DNA of 64,000 bases from positions 50,608,174 through 50,672,173 of the forward strand of contig OW121740.1 of the NCBI GenBank assembly GCA_933228675.1. Direction: 5' to 3'. Shown here piece by piece: positions 51,408 through 63,578 of the stretch. Both the position numbers and the translations under genes were made by a program. How positions within the stretch are numbered: position 1 is the first letter of the stretch; every line of letters starts with the position of its first letter. The notes beneath the pieces were generated by a model. The model searched no databases. It was not told the DNA's origin and saw nothing but the letters and a program-made list of their open reading frames with translations. This stretch comes from Stomorhina lunata. Lineage: Eukaryota > Arthropoda > Insecta > Diptera > Rhiniidae.

Positions 51408-52185
51408 AACTTTACATTTTTTTGTGCTTAAATTTATTTTTATTTTTGCTATTTAAAAATTGAATTGTAAATTTTTTCTTGTCTAAAATAGACAACCTGG
51501 CAAAATAATGCCAAAGACACCAACCAATTGTTTGTAATTTTGTAATGGTTGCTTTCATTTTCATTTAAAATTTAAATTTATAAAAACAAAAACAACAAGA
51601 AAACTTATTTATTTCACTTTTTATTTAAAACCCTCAAACCGATTGCGGTGTTTAAATGAATGATGAGGAATGGACGACCGAATAGAACCAACCAACCACT
51701 ACGAACCCCCACTCCTACCTTTGGTTTGATTTGGTTTTGTGCAGAAATGTTTAAATATTTAAATAAATAAAATCTACAACAATTGCAAAAAACTGCAATA
51801 TAATGTGAAAAATGGTTTTTCATGCCACGCGCTGTTTCTATGAGCCAATTTTCTTTTTTTTTCATAGTATTTTTAAATTTTAAATCAACTTTATTAGTTT
51901 TACGATTTTTGTGATTTGCTTGTCGTTTTGTTGGTCTAGGAAACATTTGATACTAAAATATTTAAAAGGTATTTTAAAAAATATTTAGGAAATTTTTTGT
52001 GCTTAAACATTTATCAAATGTGACCTTTCTACCCTAGGGTTAAATGTCAAATTGTTATTCTAGAGAGCACCTTCATAGTTTCAGATCCATTTTTTATTAA
52101 AAGTTATAAGTTTATTTATATTTAAATAGACTTTTTTATGTTAACAGGTTCCAAATAATTTATTTTAGAAGACTAAATGTATTCT
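51408..52185. other. Single-copy stretch
   Basis: Nothing recognised. The minus-strand frame at 51614-51946 (110 residues) has no known domain and lies in AT-rich sequence. Confidence 0.5.
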
Positions 52186-52930
52186 AAATAAATTTCTTAT
52201 ATAGAAAATTTTGTCCCATATAAATTTTTCTAAAGATAACATTATTTTAAAAAATTTTTTCAATAGAAACATTTGTCGCAAATGAATTTTTCTATGGAAA
52301 AATTTGTCTCAAATACATTTTTTTCTAGAAAAATTTGTCTCAAATAAATTTTTCTATAGTAAAATTCATTTGAAAAACCTTTTGCTATAGAAAAATTCAA
52401 TTGAAACAAATTTTTCTTTAGAAAAGTTCATTCCAGAGAAATTTTTGTAAAGAAAAATTAATTTCAGACAGATTTTTGTGAAGAAAAATGAATTTGAGTT
52501 AAAGTTTTCTACAGAAGTTCAATTGAGACAAATTTTTCTTAAGAAAAATTAATTTAAGACAAATTTTTCTTAAGAAAAATTCATTTGAGACAAATTTTTC
52601 TATAGAAAAATTCATTTGAGATAAATTTTTTTAGAGATTATTTGAGACAATCTTTTCATGGAAAAATTAAGTTGAGACAATTTTTTCTATAGAAAAATTA
52701 ATTTGGGACAAATTTTTCTATAGAAAAATTCATTAGAGACAAATCTTTCTATAGAAAAATTCATTTGAGACAATTTTTTTTTATAGAAAAATTCATTTGA
52801 GACAAATTTTTCTATACAAAAATTCATTTGAGACAAATTTTCTATAGAAAAATTCATTTGAGACAAATCTTTCTATAGAAAAATTCATTTGGGACAAATT
52901 TTTTTATAGAAAAATTCATTTGATACAAAT
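52186..52930. repeat. Diverged CTATAG array, mixed orientation
   Basis: About 24 units. The first few read AAAATTTGTCTCAAAT (reverse); from ~52360 they read CATTTGAGACAAA (forward). It ends abruptly at ~52930, where the next array begins. Confidence 0.9.
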
Positions 52931-54310
52931 TTTACGTTTAATATGATTAAAGTACATTTTGATATGAATAAGGTACCTTTTGTTATGAATAAAGTACCTT
53001 TTGGTATGAATAAAGTACCTTTTTATATGAACTAAGTTACTTTTGATATGAATAAATTCCTTCTGATATGAAAAAAGTACCTTTTGATATGAAGTCCCTT
53101 TTGATATGAATAAAGTACCTATTGTTATGAATAAAGTACCTTTTGGTATAAATAAAGTGCCTTTTGGTAAGAACAAAGTAACTCTTGATATGAATAAAGT
53201 ACCTTTTGATATGAATAAAGTGCCTTCTGATATGAATAAAGTACCTTTTGATATGAATAAAGTGCCTTTTGATATGAATAAAGTACCTTTTGATATGAAT
53301 AAAGTAGCTTTTGATATGATTAAAGTACCTTTTAGTATTAATTAAATTGATATGAATAAAGTAGCGTTTGATATGAATAAAGTACATTTTGATATAAATC
53401 AAGTAACATTTCATATTGTTTAAAGTACCTTTTGATATGAATAAAGTACCTTTTGAATTAAATGAAGTACCTTTTGATATGAATAAAGTACCTTTTGATA
53501 TGAATAAAGTACCTTTTGATATGAATAAAGTACCATTTGATATGAGTAAAGTACCTTTCGATATGAATAAAGTACCTTTTGATATGAATAAAGTACCTTT
53601 TGATATGAATAAAGTACCTTATGTTATAAATAAAATATCGTTTGATATAAATAAAGTGTCTTTTGATATAAATAAATTACCTTTTGATATGAATAAAGTA
53701 CCTTTTGATATGAATAAAGTACCTTTTGATATGAATAAAGTACCTTTTAATATGAATAATGTACATTTTGTAATGAATAAAGTACCTTTTCATATTGCTT
53801 AAAGTACCTTTTCATATTGCTTAAAGTACCATTTCATATTGTTTAAAGTACCTTTTGATATGAATAAAGTACCTTTTGATATGAATAAAGTACCTTTTAA
53901 TATTAACAAAGTACCTTTTGATATAAATAAAGTACCTTTCTTTATAAATAAAGTAGATTTTGATATAAATAAAGCAGCTTTTGATAAAAATAAAGTACCT
54001 TTTGATATAAATAAAGTACCTTTTGATGTAAATAAAGTACTTTTTGATATAAATAATGTACCTTTTGTTATAAATAAAGTACCTCTTGATTTAAATAAAT
54101 TACTTTTTGATATTAATAAAGTACCTTTTGATATAAATAATGTACCTTTTGATATGAATAAAGTACCTTTTGATATGATTAAAGTACCTTTTGATATAAA
54201 AAAGTACATTTTTTTTAATAAAGTACCTTTTGATACAAATAAAGTGCCTTTTGAGATAAATAAAGTATTTTTTTATATAAAAAAGTACATTTTGTTTAAA
54301 ATTAAGTAGC
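52931..54310. repeat. 21-bp tandem array, unit containing CCTTTTGATATGAATAAAG
   Basis: About 65 units with the junction AAAG-TAC-CTTT, a 4-base-arm inverted repeat. GATATGAAT dominates to ~53870 and GATATAAAT afterwards. The period is a multiple of three, so repetitive open frames (NKVPFDM on plus; KGTLFIS, YFIHIKR on minus) appear on both strands; none is called as a gene. Confidence 0.95.
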
Positions 54311-56160
54311 CTCTAATACAAAAAGTACTTCTTAATAAAAATTGGCTATTTTTTTATTAAATTCTAAATTGTGCTTCCTTACATACATGTATATATATAT
54401 TTTTTTTTTTATTATTATTATTTTTTTATTAAAGTGTACTTTTGCCTTAACAAAAGTCATGGTACTCGAAGGCTTTAACAAACAAGTAGTTGCGCGTGTT
54501 TCAAATAAGTTTGCATTTTTTTTTCGTGGGGTGCAATTTGTTGCAATTGTAGTTGTTGTAGTTTTTTTTTTCACTTATACACACAGATACTCAAGACTTT
54601 TAGTAAAAAAAAGATATACAAAGCAAATTAAATACATAGATACAAACTGCAATGCCGCACCTTATACGAAATGCACAAACTGGAGGAGAAAGAGAGAGTG
54701 AGATCATATAACAAAAAAATTTAAGAATATATAAACATATATACATACATACAAATGCATGTTTGTTTTATATACGAATCTAGTATATACCCTACTTTTC
54801 ATGATGTATATTATATGCGGAATAAATGTACATGTGGCAACAACAGCAGCAAAAATAAAACTCAAACCCGAACCAAATAGAAGAGTAAGAAAAAAACAGT
54901 TCAAAATTTATAATATAGAAAATGATGTTGAAAGCAAATCAAAATGTCAACGGGGAACTCGGCTAGAACGGAAGTAAACGAAAATGCGCGCGTGTACCCA
55001 TACAAATGCACAAAGATTTATATCATATTTGCACAAAACTGTACAAACACACACACACATATACCAAAGAAAAATGTACACTTGGACATATCTATGTGTG
55101 TAGATGTTGACATACATACCCTACAGAATGATGTTGCTCGTGTAGAGAAAAACTTTGCAGCAAAGAGCGAAATTTAGAGAATGGGGGCACTGTTGCATAT
55201 ACACAGGGGCAAGCAGAAAAACACATGCCTGTGACACAACCCCTGTCAAGGGTATTTTTTTGTTTTGCTAAAAAAGTCGTTTTTTTGTAAGTTTAAAAAT
55301 AAAATCTAGTATAATAGTGAAGGTATTGTTGCAGTTGCTGATATTTTGTAAATTTAACTCATACACTAAAGCTCATTAAAGCCGGCCGGCCGGCAAAAAT
55401 CTTGCGCAATTGCCAACGAGCAAAATTTTGTGAGCAAATTTTGCAAAAAGCACTGATGAATAATGCAGTTTACAGCAAAAGCAAAACTTATAATATTTCA
55501 GTTTAAGTTTTTGTAATAAAGTAAAATTTGCTGGAAATTTAAAATTCATTTTCTATATCTTTCCCTCTCTGACAAATATTTTATTATTATTTTTCCCCAA
55601 ACCTCTTAAATCAAAGGGGGGACAAAGGGAATATCTAAGTTCAAAGCTTTAGAAAGTGAATGGATTTTTTTTGTTTCAGAAATTTACAAAAGCCAAGTTG
55701 GCTTGTGTTTTGCTTTGCTTTGCTTTACCTCATCATCTTTCAATTGTTTGCTCTCCAATCGTCTTGTCGACCAGTCGTTAGAGGGGCCGGGAAATTAACG
55801 GCACGTGTTCGCACACTATTGCAATTTCACACATTGCACTTTTGCAAAATGACACAGAGGCAATAGCACACACATACAAACACGTACACTCAGTCATATT
55901 TACAATTTGTTATAAAACTTTTAACATGTTTGAGGAAACAATTCTTTTTTTTCTCACATTTTCTAGTTTTTATTTTACATCTTGTTTTTTTTACAGATTG
56001 TAATCAAACAAACTAAAAGTATTTTTTTAATAAAGAAATATACAAAGATGATTACAAACAATTAAATATTTTTGTTATTAAGATATAAAACAAAATCTAA
56101 CACGAGTTTGCTTTTTTTGTAAATATGCAAAGATGGATTTTGACAGAAAGTACTTTTTTA
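54311..56160. other. Single-copy island between two 21-bp arrays
   Basis: Non-repetitive DNA with somewhat higher GC from 54440 to 55860. It holds CA tracts near 55049 and a GGCCGGCCGGC run at 55382-55393. Open frames at 54342-54701, 54759-54977, 54944-55177 and 55660-55866 are short and show no recognised domain or good splice context. Confidence 0.55.
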
Positions 56161-56164
56161 TCCA

Positions 56165-59100
56165 AATAAATAACCTGTTGGTAATCAAAGTACCTTTTGA
56201 TTAAATAAAAGTATCTTTTGATTTAATAAAAGTACCTTTTGATTTAATAAAAGTACCCTTTGATATAATAAAACTACCTTTTGATTTAATAAAAGAACCT
56301 TTTGATTTAATAAAAGTACCTTTTGATTTAATAAAAGTACCTTTTTATTTAATAAAAGTACATTTTGATTTAATAAAAGTACCTTTTGATTTAATAAAAG
56401 TACCTTTTGATTTAATAAAAGTACCTTTTGATTTAATGCAAACACCTTTTGATTTAATAAAAGTACCTTTTAATTTAATAAAAGTACCTTTTAATTTAAT
56501 AAAAGTACCTTTTAATTTAATAAAAGTACCTTTTAATTTAATAAAAGTACCTTTTGATTTAATAAAAGTACCTTTTTATTTAACAAAAGTACCCTTTGAT
56601 TTAATAAAAGTACCTTTTGATTTAATAAAAGTACCTTTTGATTTAATAAAAGTAACTTTTGATTTAATAAAAGTACCTTTTGATTTAATAAAAGTACCTT
56701 TTGATATAATAAAACTACCTTTTGATTTAATAAAAGTAACTTATGATATAATAAAAGTACCTTTTGATTTAACAAAAGTACCTTTTGATTTAATAAAAGT
56801 ACCTTTTGATATAATAAAAGTACCTTTTGATTTAATAAAAGTACCTTTTGATTTAATAAAAGTACCTTTTGATTTAATAAAAACACCTTTTGATTTAATA
56901 AAAGTACCTTTTAATTTAATAAATGTACCTTTTGATTTAATAAAAGTACCTTTTGATTTAATAAAAGTACCTTTTAATTTAATAAAAGTACCTTTTAATT
57001 TAATAAAAGTACCTTTTAATTTAATAAAAGTACCTTTTAATTTAATAAAAGTACCTTTTGATTTAATAAAAGTACCTTTTTATTTAACAAAAGTACCCTT
57101 TGATTTAATAAAAGTACCTTTTGATTTAATAAAAGTACCTTTTGATTTAATAAAAGTACCTTTTGATTTAATAAAAGTACCTTTTAATTTAATAAAAGTA
57201 CCTTTTAATTTAATAAAAGTACCTTTTGATTTAATAAAAACACCTTTTGATTTAATAAAAGTACCTTTTGATTTAATAAAAGTACCTTTTGATTTAATAA
57301 AAGTACCTTTTAATTTAATAAAAGTACCTTTTAATTTAATAAAAGTACCTTTTAATTTAATAAAAGTACCTTTTAATTTAATAAAAGTACCTTTTAATTT
57401 AATAAAAGTACCTTTTGATTTAATAAAAGTACCTTTTTATTTAACAAAAGTACCCTTTGATTTAATAAAAGTACCTTTTGATTTAATAAAAGTACCTTTT
57501 GATTTAATAAAAGTACCTTTTGATTTAATAAAAGTACCTTTTTATTTAACAAAAGTACCCTTTGATTTAATAAAAGTACCTTTTGATTTAATAAAAGTAC
57601 CTTTTGATTTAATAAAAGTACCTTTTGATTTAATAAAAGTACCTTTTGATATAATAAAACTACCTTTTGATTTAATAAAAGTAACTTATGATATAATAAA
57701 AGTACCTTTTGATTTAATAAAAGTACCTTTTGATTTAATAAAAGTACCTTTTGATTTAATAAAAGTACCTTTTGATTTAATAAAAGTACCTTTTGATTTA
57801 ATAAAAGTACCTTTTGATTTAATAAAAGTACCTTTTGATTTAATAAAAGTACCTTTTGATTTAATAAAAGTACCTTTTGATTTAATAAAAGTACCTTTTG
57901 ATTTAATAAAAACACCTTTTGATTTAATAAAAGTACCTTTTAATTTAATAAAAGTACCTTTTGATTTAATAAAAGTACCTTTTAATTTAATAAAAGTACC
58001 TTTTGATTTAATAAAAGTACCTTTTGATTTAATAAAAGTACCTTTTGATTTAATAAAAGTACCTTTTGATTTAATAAAAGCACCTTTTGATTTAATAAAA
58101 GTACCTTTTGATTTAATAAAAACACCTTTTGATTTAATAAAAGTACCTTTTAATTTAATAAAAGTACATTTGATTTAATAAAAGTGCCTTTTAATTTAAT
58201 AAAAGTGCCTTTTAATTTAATAAAAGTACCTTTTGATTTAATAAAAGTACCTTTTGATTTAAAAAAAGTACCTTTTGATTTAATAAAAGTACCTTTTGAT
58301 TTAATAAAAGTACCTTTTGATTTAATAAAAGTACCTTTCGATTAAATAAAAGTACCTTTTTATTTAATAAAAGTACCTTTTGATTTAATAAAAGTACCTT
58401 TTGATTTAATAAAAACACCTTTTGATTTAATAAAAGTACCTTTTGATTTAATAAAAGTACCTTTTGACTTAATAAAAGTACCGTTTGATTTAATAAAAGT
58501 ACCTTTTGATTAAATAAAAGTACCTTTTGATTTAATAAAAATACCTTTTGATTTAATAAAAGTACTTTTTGATTTAATATAAGTACCTTTTGATATAAAT
58601 AAAGTACCTTTTAATATAATTAAAGTAAGTACCTTTTGATAAAAAAAGTACCTTTTGATAAAAAAAGTACCTTTTGATATAAATAAAGTACCTTTTTATA
58701 TAAATAAAGTACCTTTTTATATAAATTAAGTACCTTTTTATATAAATTAAGTACCTTTGTATATAAATAAAGTACCGTCTGATGTAAATAAAGTACCTTT
58801 TGATACAAATAAAGTATCTTTTGATATAAATAATGCACCTTTTGATATAAATAAAGTACCTTTTGATATAAATGAAGTAACTTTTATATAAAAAATTACA
58901 TTTTTATATAAATAAGGTACATTTTTGTATAATAAGGTAAATAAAGTTCCGTTTGATATAAATAAAGTACATTTTAATATATATTAAGTACCTTTTGATA
59001 TATATTAGGTACTTTTTAATATAAACAAAGTACCTTTGAATACAAATAAAGTACCTTTTAATATTAAATCCCTTTTGTTAGAAATAAAGTACCTTATGAT

Positions 59101-59900
59101 AGAAATAAAGTACCTTCTGATATAAATAAAGTACCTTTTGATATGAATAAAGTACCTTTTGATTTAAATAATGTACCTTTTGATACAAATAAATTATCTT
59201 TTTTTCTAAATAAATTTACTTTTTTGCTGGCTTTTATTAAGAAAGTACCTTTTGGTAGACTTTTGATACAATAAAAATATTTTTTCGATATAAATAAAGG
59301 TTCCTTTTAATGTAAATTAAGAAGCTTTGACTCGAAATTAATATAACTTTTGAAGTTTTATGACTGAAATAAAGTACTTTTCTTTTAATGTAAACTTAAT
59401 AACTTTTAATACTTTTGACATAAATAAAGTAATTTTAGTACAAATAATTGATTTTTGATACTTTCTAACACATTTTTTTTCGAACATAAATAATTTTTGG
59501 TGCTTTAAAAAAATAGCAATTTTTGGTTACTTTTAATACACCTTTTGACATAAATTGAGTAATTTTGGTATATTTTGTTGTAAATAAAAGTTCTATTGAA
59601 ACCTTTTGACTTAAATAAAATAACTTTTTGTAATTTTTAATATGTTATTTATTTTGAATATACATAAAAGTAACTTTTGGTACCTTTTGGCCTAATTGAA
59701 GTACCTTTTGGTACTTTTAATTTTTAGTATAAATGATGGGAACTTTTGACATAAACTAAGTTAATTTTGTTACCTTCTCATACAAATTTATATATTTATA
59801 TATTTTTGTTAACATTTGCCATAGATAAAGTACTTTTTGATATCAATAAAGTACCTTCAGTATGTCTCTGACATAATTGAAGCAATATTGTAAAACTTGG
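56165..59900. repeat. 21-bp tandem array, unit containing CCTTTTGATTTAATAAAAG
   Basis: About 115 regular units lie between 56165 and 58590, then GATATAAATAAAGTACC units to ~59200 and decayed remnants to ~59900. The junction AAAAG-TAC-CTTTT is a 5-base-arm inverted repeat. Rare variants show block duplications in whole units. TATTTAACAAAAG lies at 56577, 57081, 57438 and 57543 (steps 504, 357, 105). GATATAATAAAACTACC lies at 56703 and 57648 (945 = 45 x 21). A 580-codon open frame at 56436-58178 repeating KVPFDLI results from the period. Confidence 0.97.
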
Positions 59901-60105
59901 TAGGTTTGGATATAATTAAGGTACTTTTTGTTAAAAAGCAAGTTCCTTTAGAAAAAAAGTTTAAACGAAGTCTGGTAGGATTTCTGAAGTGGAATGTTTC
60001 TCTCGCATACAAATAAAATACTTAACCGAGTGAATCTTGAGAACTTCCAAAGTTAAAGTCTGAAAAATTAAAGTAACGTTTCTTTTTACTAATGATAGTT
60101 AATTG

Positions 60106-60480
60106 CTCAAAAATAAACAGGATGGGAGCAGGGGAAGTTCTACCCCCGATTGAAATATAGCATATCTTCTAAAGAATAAGAACGAACTTAGTAAATTTGA
60201 TGCTTTGTTATTCTCATTAAATTGGGTCAAAAAAGCTGAATCGGAGCAGGGGGAGTTACACCCCTATCTTCTTTTCATTATTGAGGGATTGCTTAAAAAT
60301 AAACAGGGTCGGAGCAGGAGAAGTTTTATCCCCCATAGAAATATAGCGTTTCTTCTAAAGAATAAGAATGAATTTCGTAAATTCGATTTTTTGTCATTCT
60401 CATCGAATTGGGTTAAAAAAAACTGAAACGGAGCAGGGGTGGTTCCACCCCTATCAAAAACATACTTATTTTATAGTACC
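60106..60480. repeat. 186-bp dimeric repeat, two copies, with GGAGCAGGGG hairpins
   Basis: AAATAAACAGG recurs at ~60114 and ~60300 and the following sequence is alike throughout. Each copy holds two half-units of the form GGAGCAGGGG, a short gap, ACCCC (near 60125, 60245, 60312 and 60429), and each can form a G/C stem. Between them lies CTTCTAAAGAATAAGAA or CTCATTAAATTGGGTCAAAA. Confidence 0.85.
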
Positions 60481-61597
60481 ATCATGAAAAGTTCCATCTC
60501 ATATACTAAGAAAATACTCATTTATCTGTTACCTCTTAACTATAAAAGTTATAGTTTTTTCTTCCCTTTTTATATGCCAGAACACCCCACTGTGCCATAG
60601 TTCGATTGGAAATTTCCTATTCTAAATATTTATATGTTATTTTTTTTATTTAATTATTCTTTGCAGACGGCAATGTTTACGTCATTTGTTTAATGTTAAT
60701 TCTAGCTATCAGTCGATTCTTTGTTAAAATGATGGTGTAATCTATCGTTTCTATAAAGATCTGTCTGATCTTACAGCACTCCCTTAATTGCTAGTAGCCC
60801 GAAGGTCTATAGTTTACAAACTGTAAACTTAAACACGTTTATTAAATATTTGCAATTATTTTAATATAATTGTTTACAAAACTATTTAAACATGATGAGG
60901 AATTAGAGATATTTTAAAGAAAATAGAGGGGTCAGTTTGAGAATTTTGAGAAATGGGGATAATATTGAATTTTAAAGATATGAAATGGGGCATTACAATC
61001 TCACAGCACAGATCGATGATTGCCCTCTTTTTTGTTATGGTTATTATAAAAAAGTGTATACGACATCTAAAAAGAGAAAGGGAAAATGCTTTTACTAAGA
61101 TACAAATCTCTTAAATGTGATTTGTCTATTTACTTTTTCAAACTCGTTTTGCTAATTTTAGTTCGTTCGTGCTGTGTTACGAAAATGATGAAAACTAGTC
61201 GGCTCCTGGTAGTTATGGTTATGATTCATATAGGTCATTCGAAAAGGGAAGGTGGAAAAGCAAAATCACAGTCTCTTCCATTTCTTTTACTTTTTTCATG
61301 CTTGTGATAACAAATCTTATTATAACGTTATATCATGAGGTATTCGACGTTTGCTGAAAGGCAATCTAAAAAATTTGACATCTTTTTTGTACTTATAACA
61401 ATTTTTATCTCATAAGTAACTGATGACTCAATCATATCTATTTAAAATATTTTGGAATTTTTAAAGTAATATAAAGTAATTGTAATTTATATCCCACCGT
61501 CTACTGATGTGTGATATGTCAACAAAAGTCGGTTTTCTATAGAACTTTGTTTAGATCGATATTCTGACATCGCTAGAGGAGTTTGGTGCTCAAGTTC
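60481..61597. other. Single-copy stretch
   Basis: No tandem structure or exon recognised. The plus-strand frame at 61086-61307 has no known domain. Confidence 0.5.
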
Positions 61598-61936
61598 TCA
61601 TATACGCAGATGTTGTTGTAAAGAGTTTTCCGGTAAAAGCCGTTTTTGTAGACACTTTGTTTTATAAATTTCTGTATTTATCGTGCCTATGAGCTGTTTC
61701 TCTAATCGAGGTGTTAGGCGCTCTTCAAAGGATTTGCTCGACTTCTTTTGCCTTACCAATATATTTCTTGGACCTTTTCTACTTCCTGATCCAGGTTTTC
61801 TTTCAATGATCCGGTCTTCTTTACACCGTTTTATGGCATTTGAAATATTTCGAGGGTCAACTTTAAAATTTCGTTTGAAACACTTTTTGTGCTTATAAGT
61901 CGGGAGGCAGAAATTGACCGTATGGGTATTGCAAGA
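61598..61936 (-). pseudogene. Decayed transposase-like fragment (Tc1/mariner type?)
   Basis: The minus strand is open for 112 codons between stops, with no methionine. The central part reads KVDPRNISNAIKRCKEDRII, then ERKPGSGSRKGPRN. This resembles the second helix-turn-helix and the basic Gly-rich linker at the N-terminus of Tc1/mariner-type transposases, where a helix ending in KRxKE is followed by a GSGR-like hinge. The rest (FEERLTPRLEKQL, TINTEIYKTKCLQKRLL) could be a second DNA-binding helix pair. The catalytic domain was not found downstream and no terminal repeats were seen. The assignment rests on motif resemblance only. Confidence 0.4.
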
Positions 61937-62424
61937 CTAAATCAATCAAAAGTTGTTCGTAGAAGGGCACATATAAGCAAAAGGCAGCCTTATTCTTTGG
62001 GCGAATGGCCCATGTCATGCCACTGATTTGCTTTAGCTGACTAAAACTGTCAATTCTTTGTATTACGCAACCATTTCTTTATTGAAAGTATTTGGAATAA
62101 TTTGTAAAATTAACCCTCGATTTCTCATACATCTCGTCAAACAAGTCAATTCTCATAATATGTTCAGTCCTGAGTTGGTACCCATTGACTTTTCTCGTTC
62201 CCGAATACTAAAGGTAAACTGTGTGGTCAACGATGAGGGGATATTTAAAAAAAATAATTAAGGGCTCTTTTTTAAATATTGGTTATTTGCTTTCCCCGAG
62301 ACATAAATAGTACCTCTCGTACGGGACAAGAAACTTATTAAGTGGTTGCCTACAAAAGTAATCAGACATTTTCTATTATAACATTTGGTGAGGGGATCTT
62401 CCAAGAAATTTACGTACGTACGCA
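61937..62424. other. Single-copy stretch
   Basis: No tandem repeat or recognised gene. The plus-strand frame at 62058-62261 has no known domain. Confidence 0.5.
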
Positions 62425-63290
62425 ACATACTTAAAATTTACATGATGTAAACAATTGTTACCAAATTTTCTTTTTGGAAGTAAACACTTTTTTATAGGAT
62501 GCTACAGAGAATTTAACATTTTTACATGATGTAAACTACGAGTAAACAATGTAATAATTGAGTTCCAAGGCTTCAGAAAAATTTAGATTTTTTTACATGA
62601 CGTAAACAACTAGTAAACTATCTAATAATTGAGTTCTAAGACTACAGAAAATTTAACATTTTTTACATGATATCAACTACTAGTAAACTATGTAATATTT
62701 TAGTTCTGAGGCTACAGAATATTGAACATTTTTTACATGATGTAAACTACGAGTAAGCTATGTAATAATTTGGTTCTAAGGCTGCAGCAAATTTAAAATT
62801 TTTGACATGATGTAAACTACGAGTAAACTATGTAATAATTTGGTTCTAAATTAAAAATTTTTGGTTCTAAATTAAAAATTTTTGGTTCTAAATTAGAAAT
62901 TTTTGGTTCTAAATTAAAATTTTTTTACATGATGCAAACTACAACTAAAGTATGTAATAATTGGGTTCTAAGGCTGCAGAAAATTTAACATTTTTTACAT
63001 GATGTAAACTGCGAGTAAACTATGTAATAATTTGGTTCTAAATTAAAAATTTTTGGTTCTAAATTAAACATTTTTAGTTCTAAATTAAAAATTTTTTACA
63101 TGATGTAAACTACAACTAAAGTATTTAATATTTGGGTTCTAAGGCTGCAGAAAATTTAAAAAATTTTTACATGATGCGAACTACAAGTAAAGTATGTAAT
63201 AAATGAGTTTTAAGGATTTAGAAAATTTAAAAATGTTTACATGATGTAAACTACGAGAAAACTATGTAATAATTAGGTTATATGTTAAAC
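62425..63290. repeat. 70-bp tandem repeat with internal 21-bp expansion
   Basis: TTTACATGATGTAAAC recurs with CATGATG near 62441, 62525, 62596, 62666, 62736, 62806, 62928, 62998, 63099, 63170 and 63240; most steps are 70-71 bp. The longer steps (122 and 101) are due to extra 21-bp copies of GGTTCTAAATTAAAAATTT, at 62842, 62863, 62884 and 62905 in the first case. TTTACAT-G-ATGTAAA is an inverted repeat with 7-base arms. Confidence 0.9.
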
Positions 63291-63578
63291 TAAGGATGAT
63301 TTTAGAAAAACGGTTTTTATTCTAAACATTTTTTAATTATATGCATTATTTACATGGTGTAAATAATATAAATATAATGTCAAATCGTATAAGTTGACGT
63401 AATTAATAGATGTTTTAGAATATTCGGCAACTTTTTCATAATGTAAAGAATGTGTAAACACAAGTTTGACAAATTTGAGTAAAATGGAAAGAAGCTTTAC
63501 GTAATAAATTTATCTTTTTTTTTATTTGTTTTTTCATAGTCCCTATTTGCATGGTGTAAATAATAGTTATATAGTAAA

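Noticed and set aside
18425..52930. TATA-box clusters acting as promoters
   Set aside because: CTATAG lies inside a palindrome and is not a TATAAA box; no initiator or downstream gene accompanies the arrays.
54342..54701. 119-codon plus-strand frame as a membrane protein gene
   Set aside because: Its hydrophobic stretch comes from T-rich low-complexity runs, an overlapping frame exists on the other strand, and no domain or splice context is visible.
56436..58178. 580-codon open frame as a real repeat-protein gene
   Set aside because: It is fully explained by a 21-bp tandem array; open frames also exist on the other strand, variants follow DNA units and not codons, and no promoter, splice site or non-repeat domain is attached.
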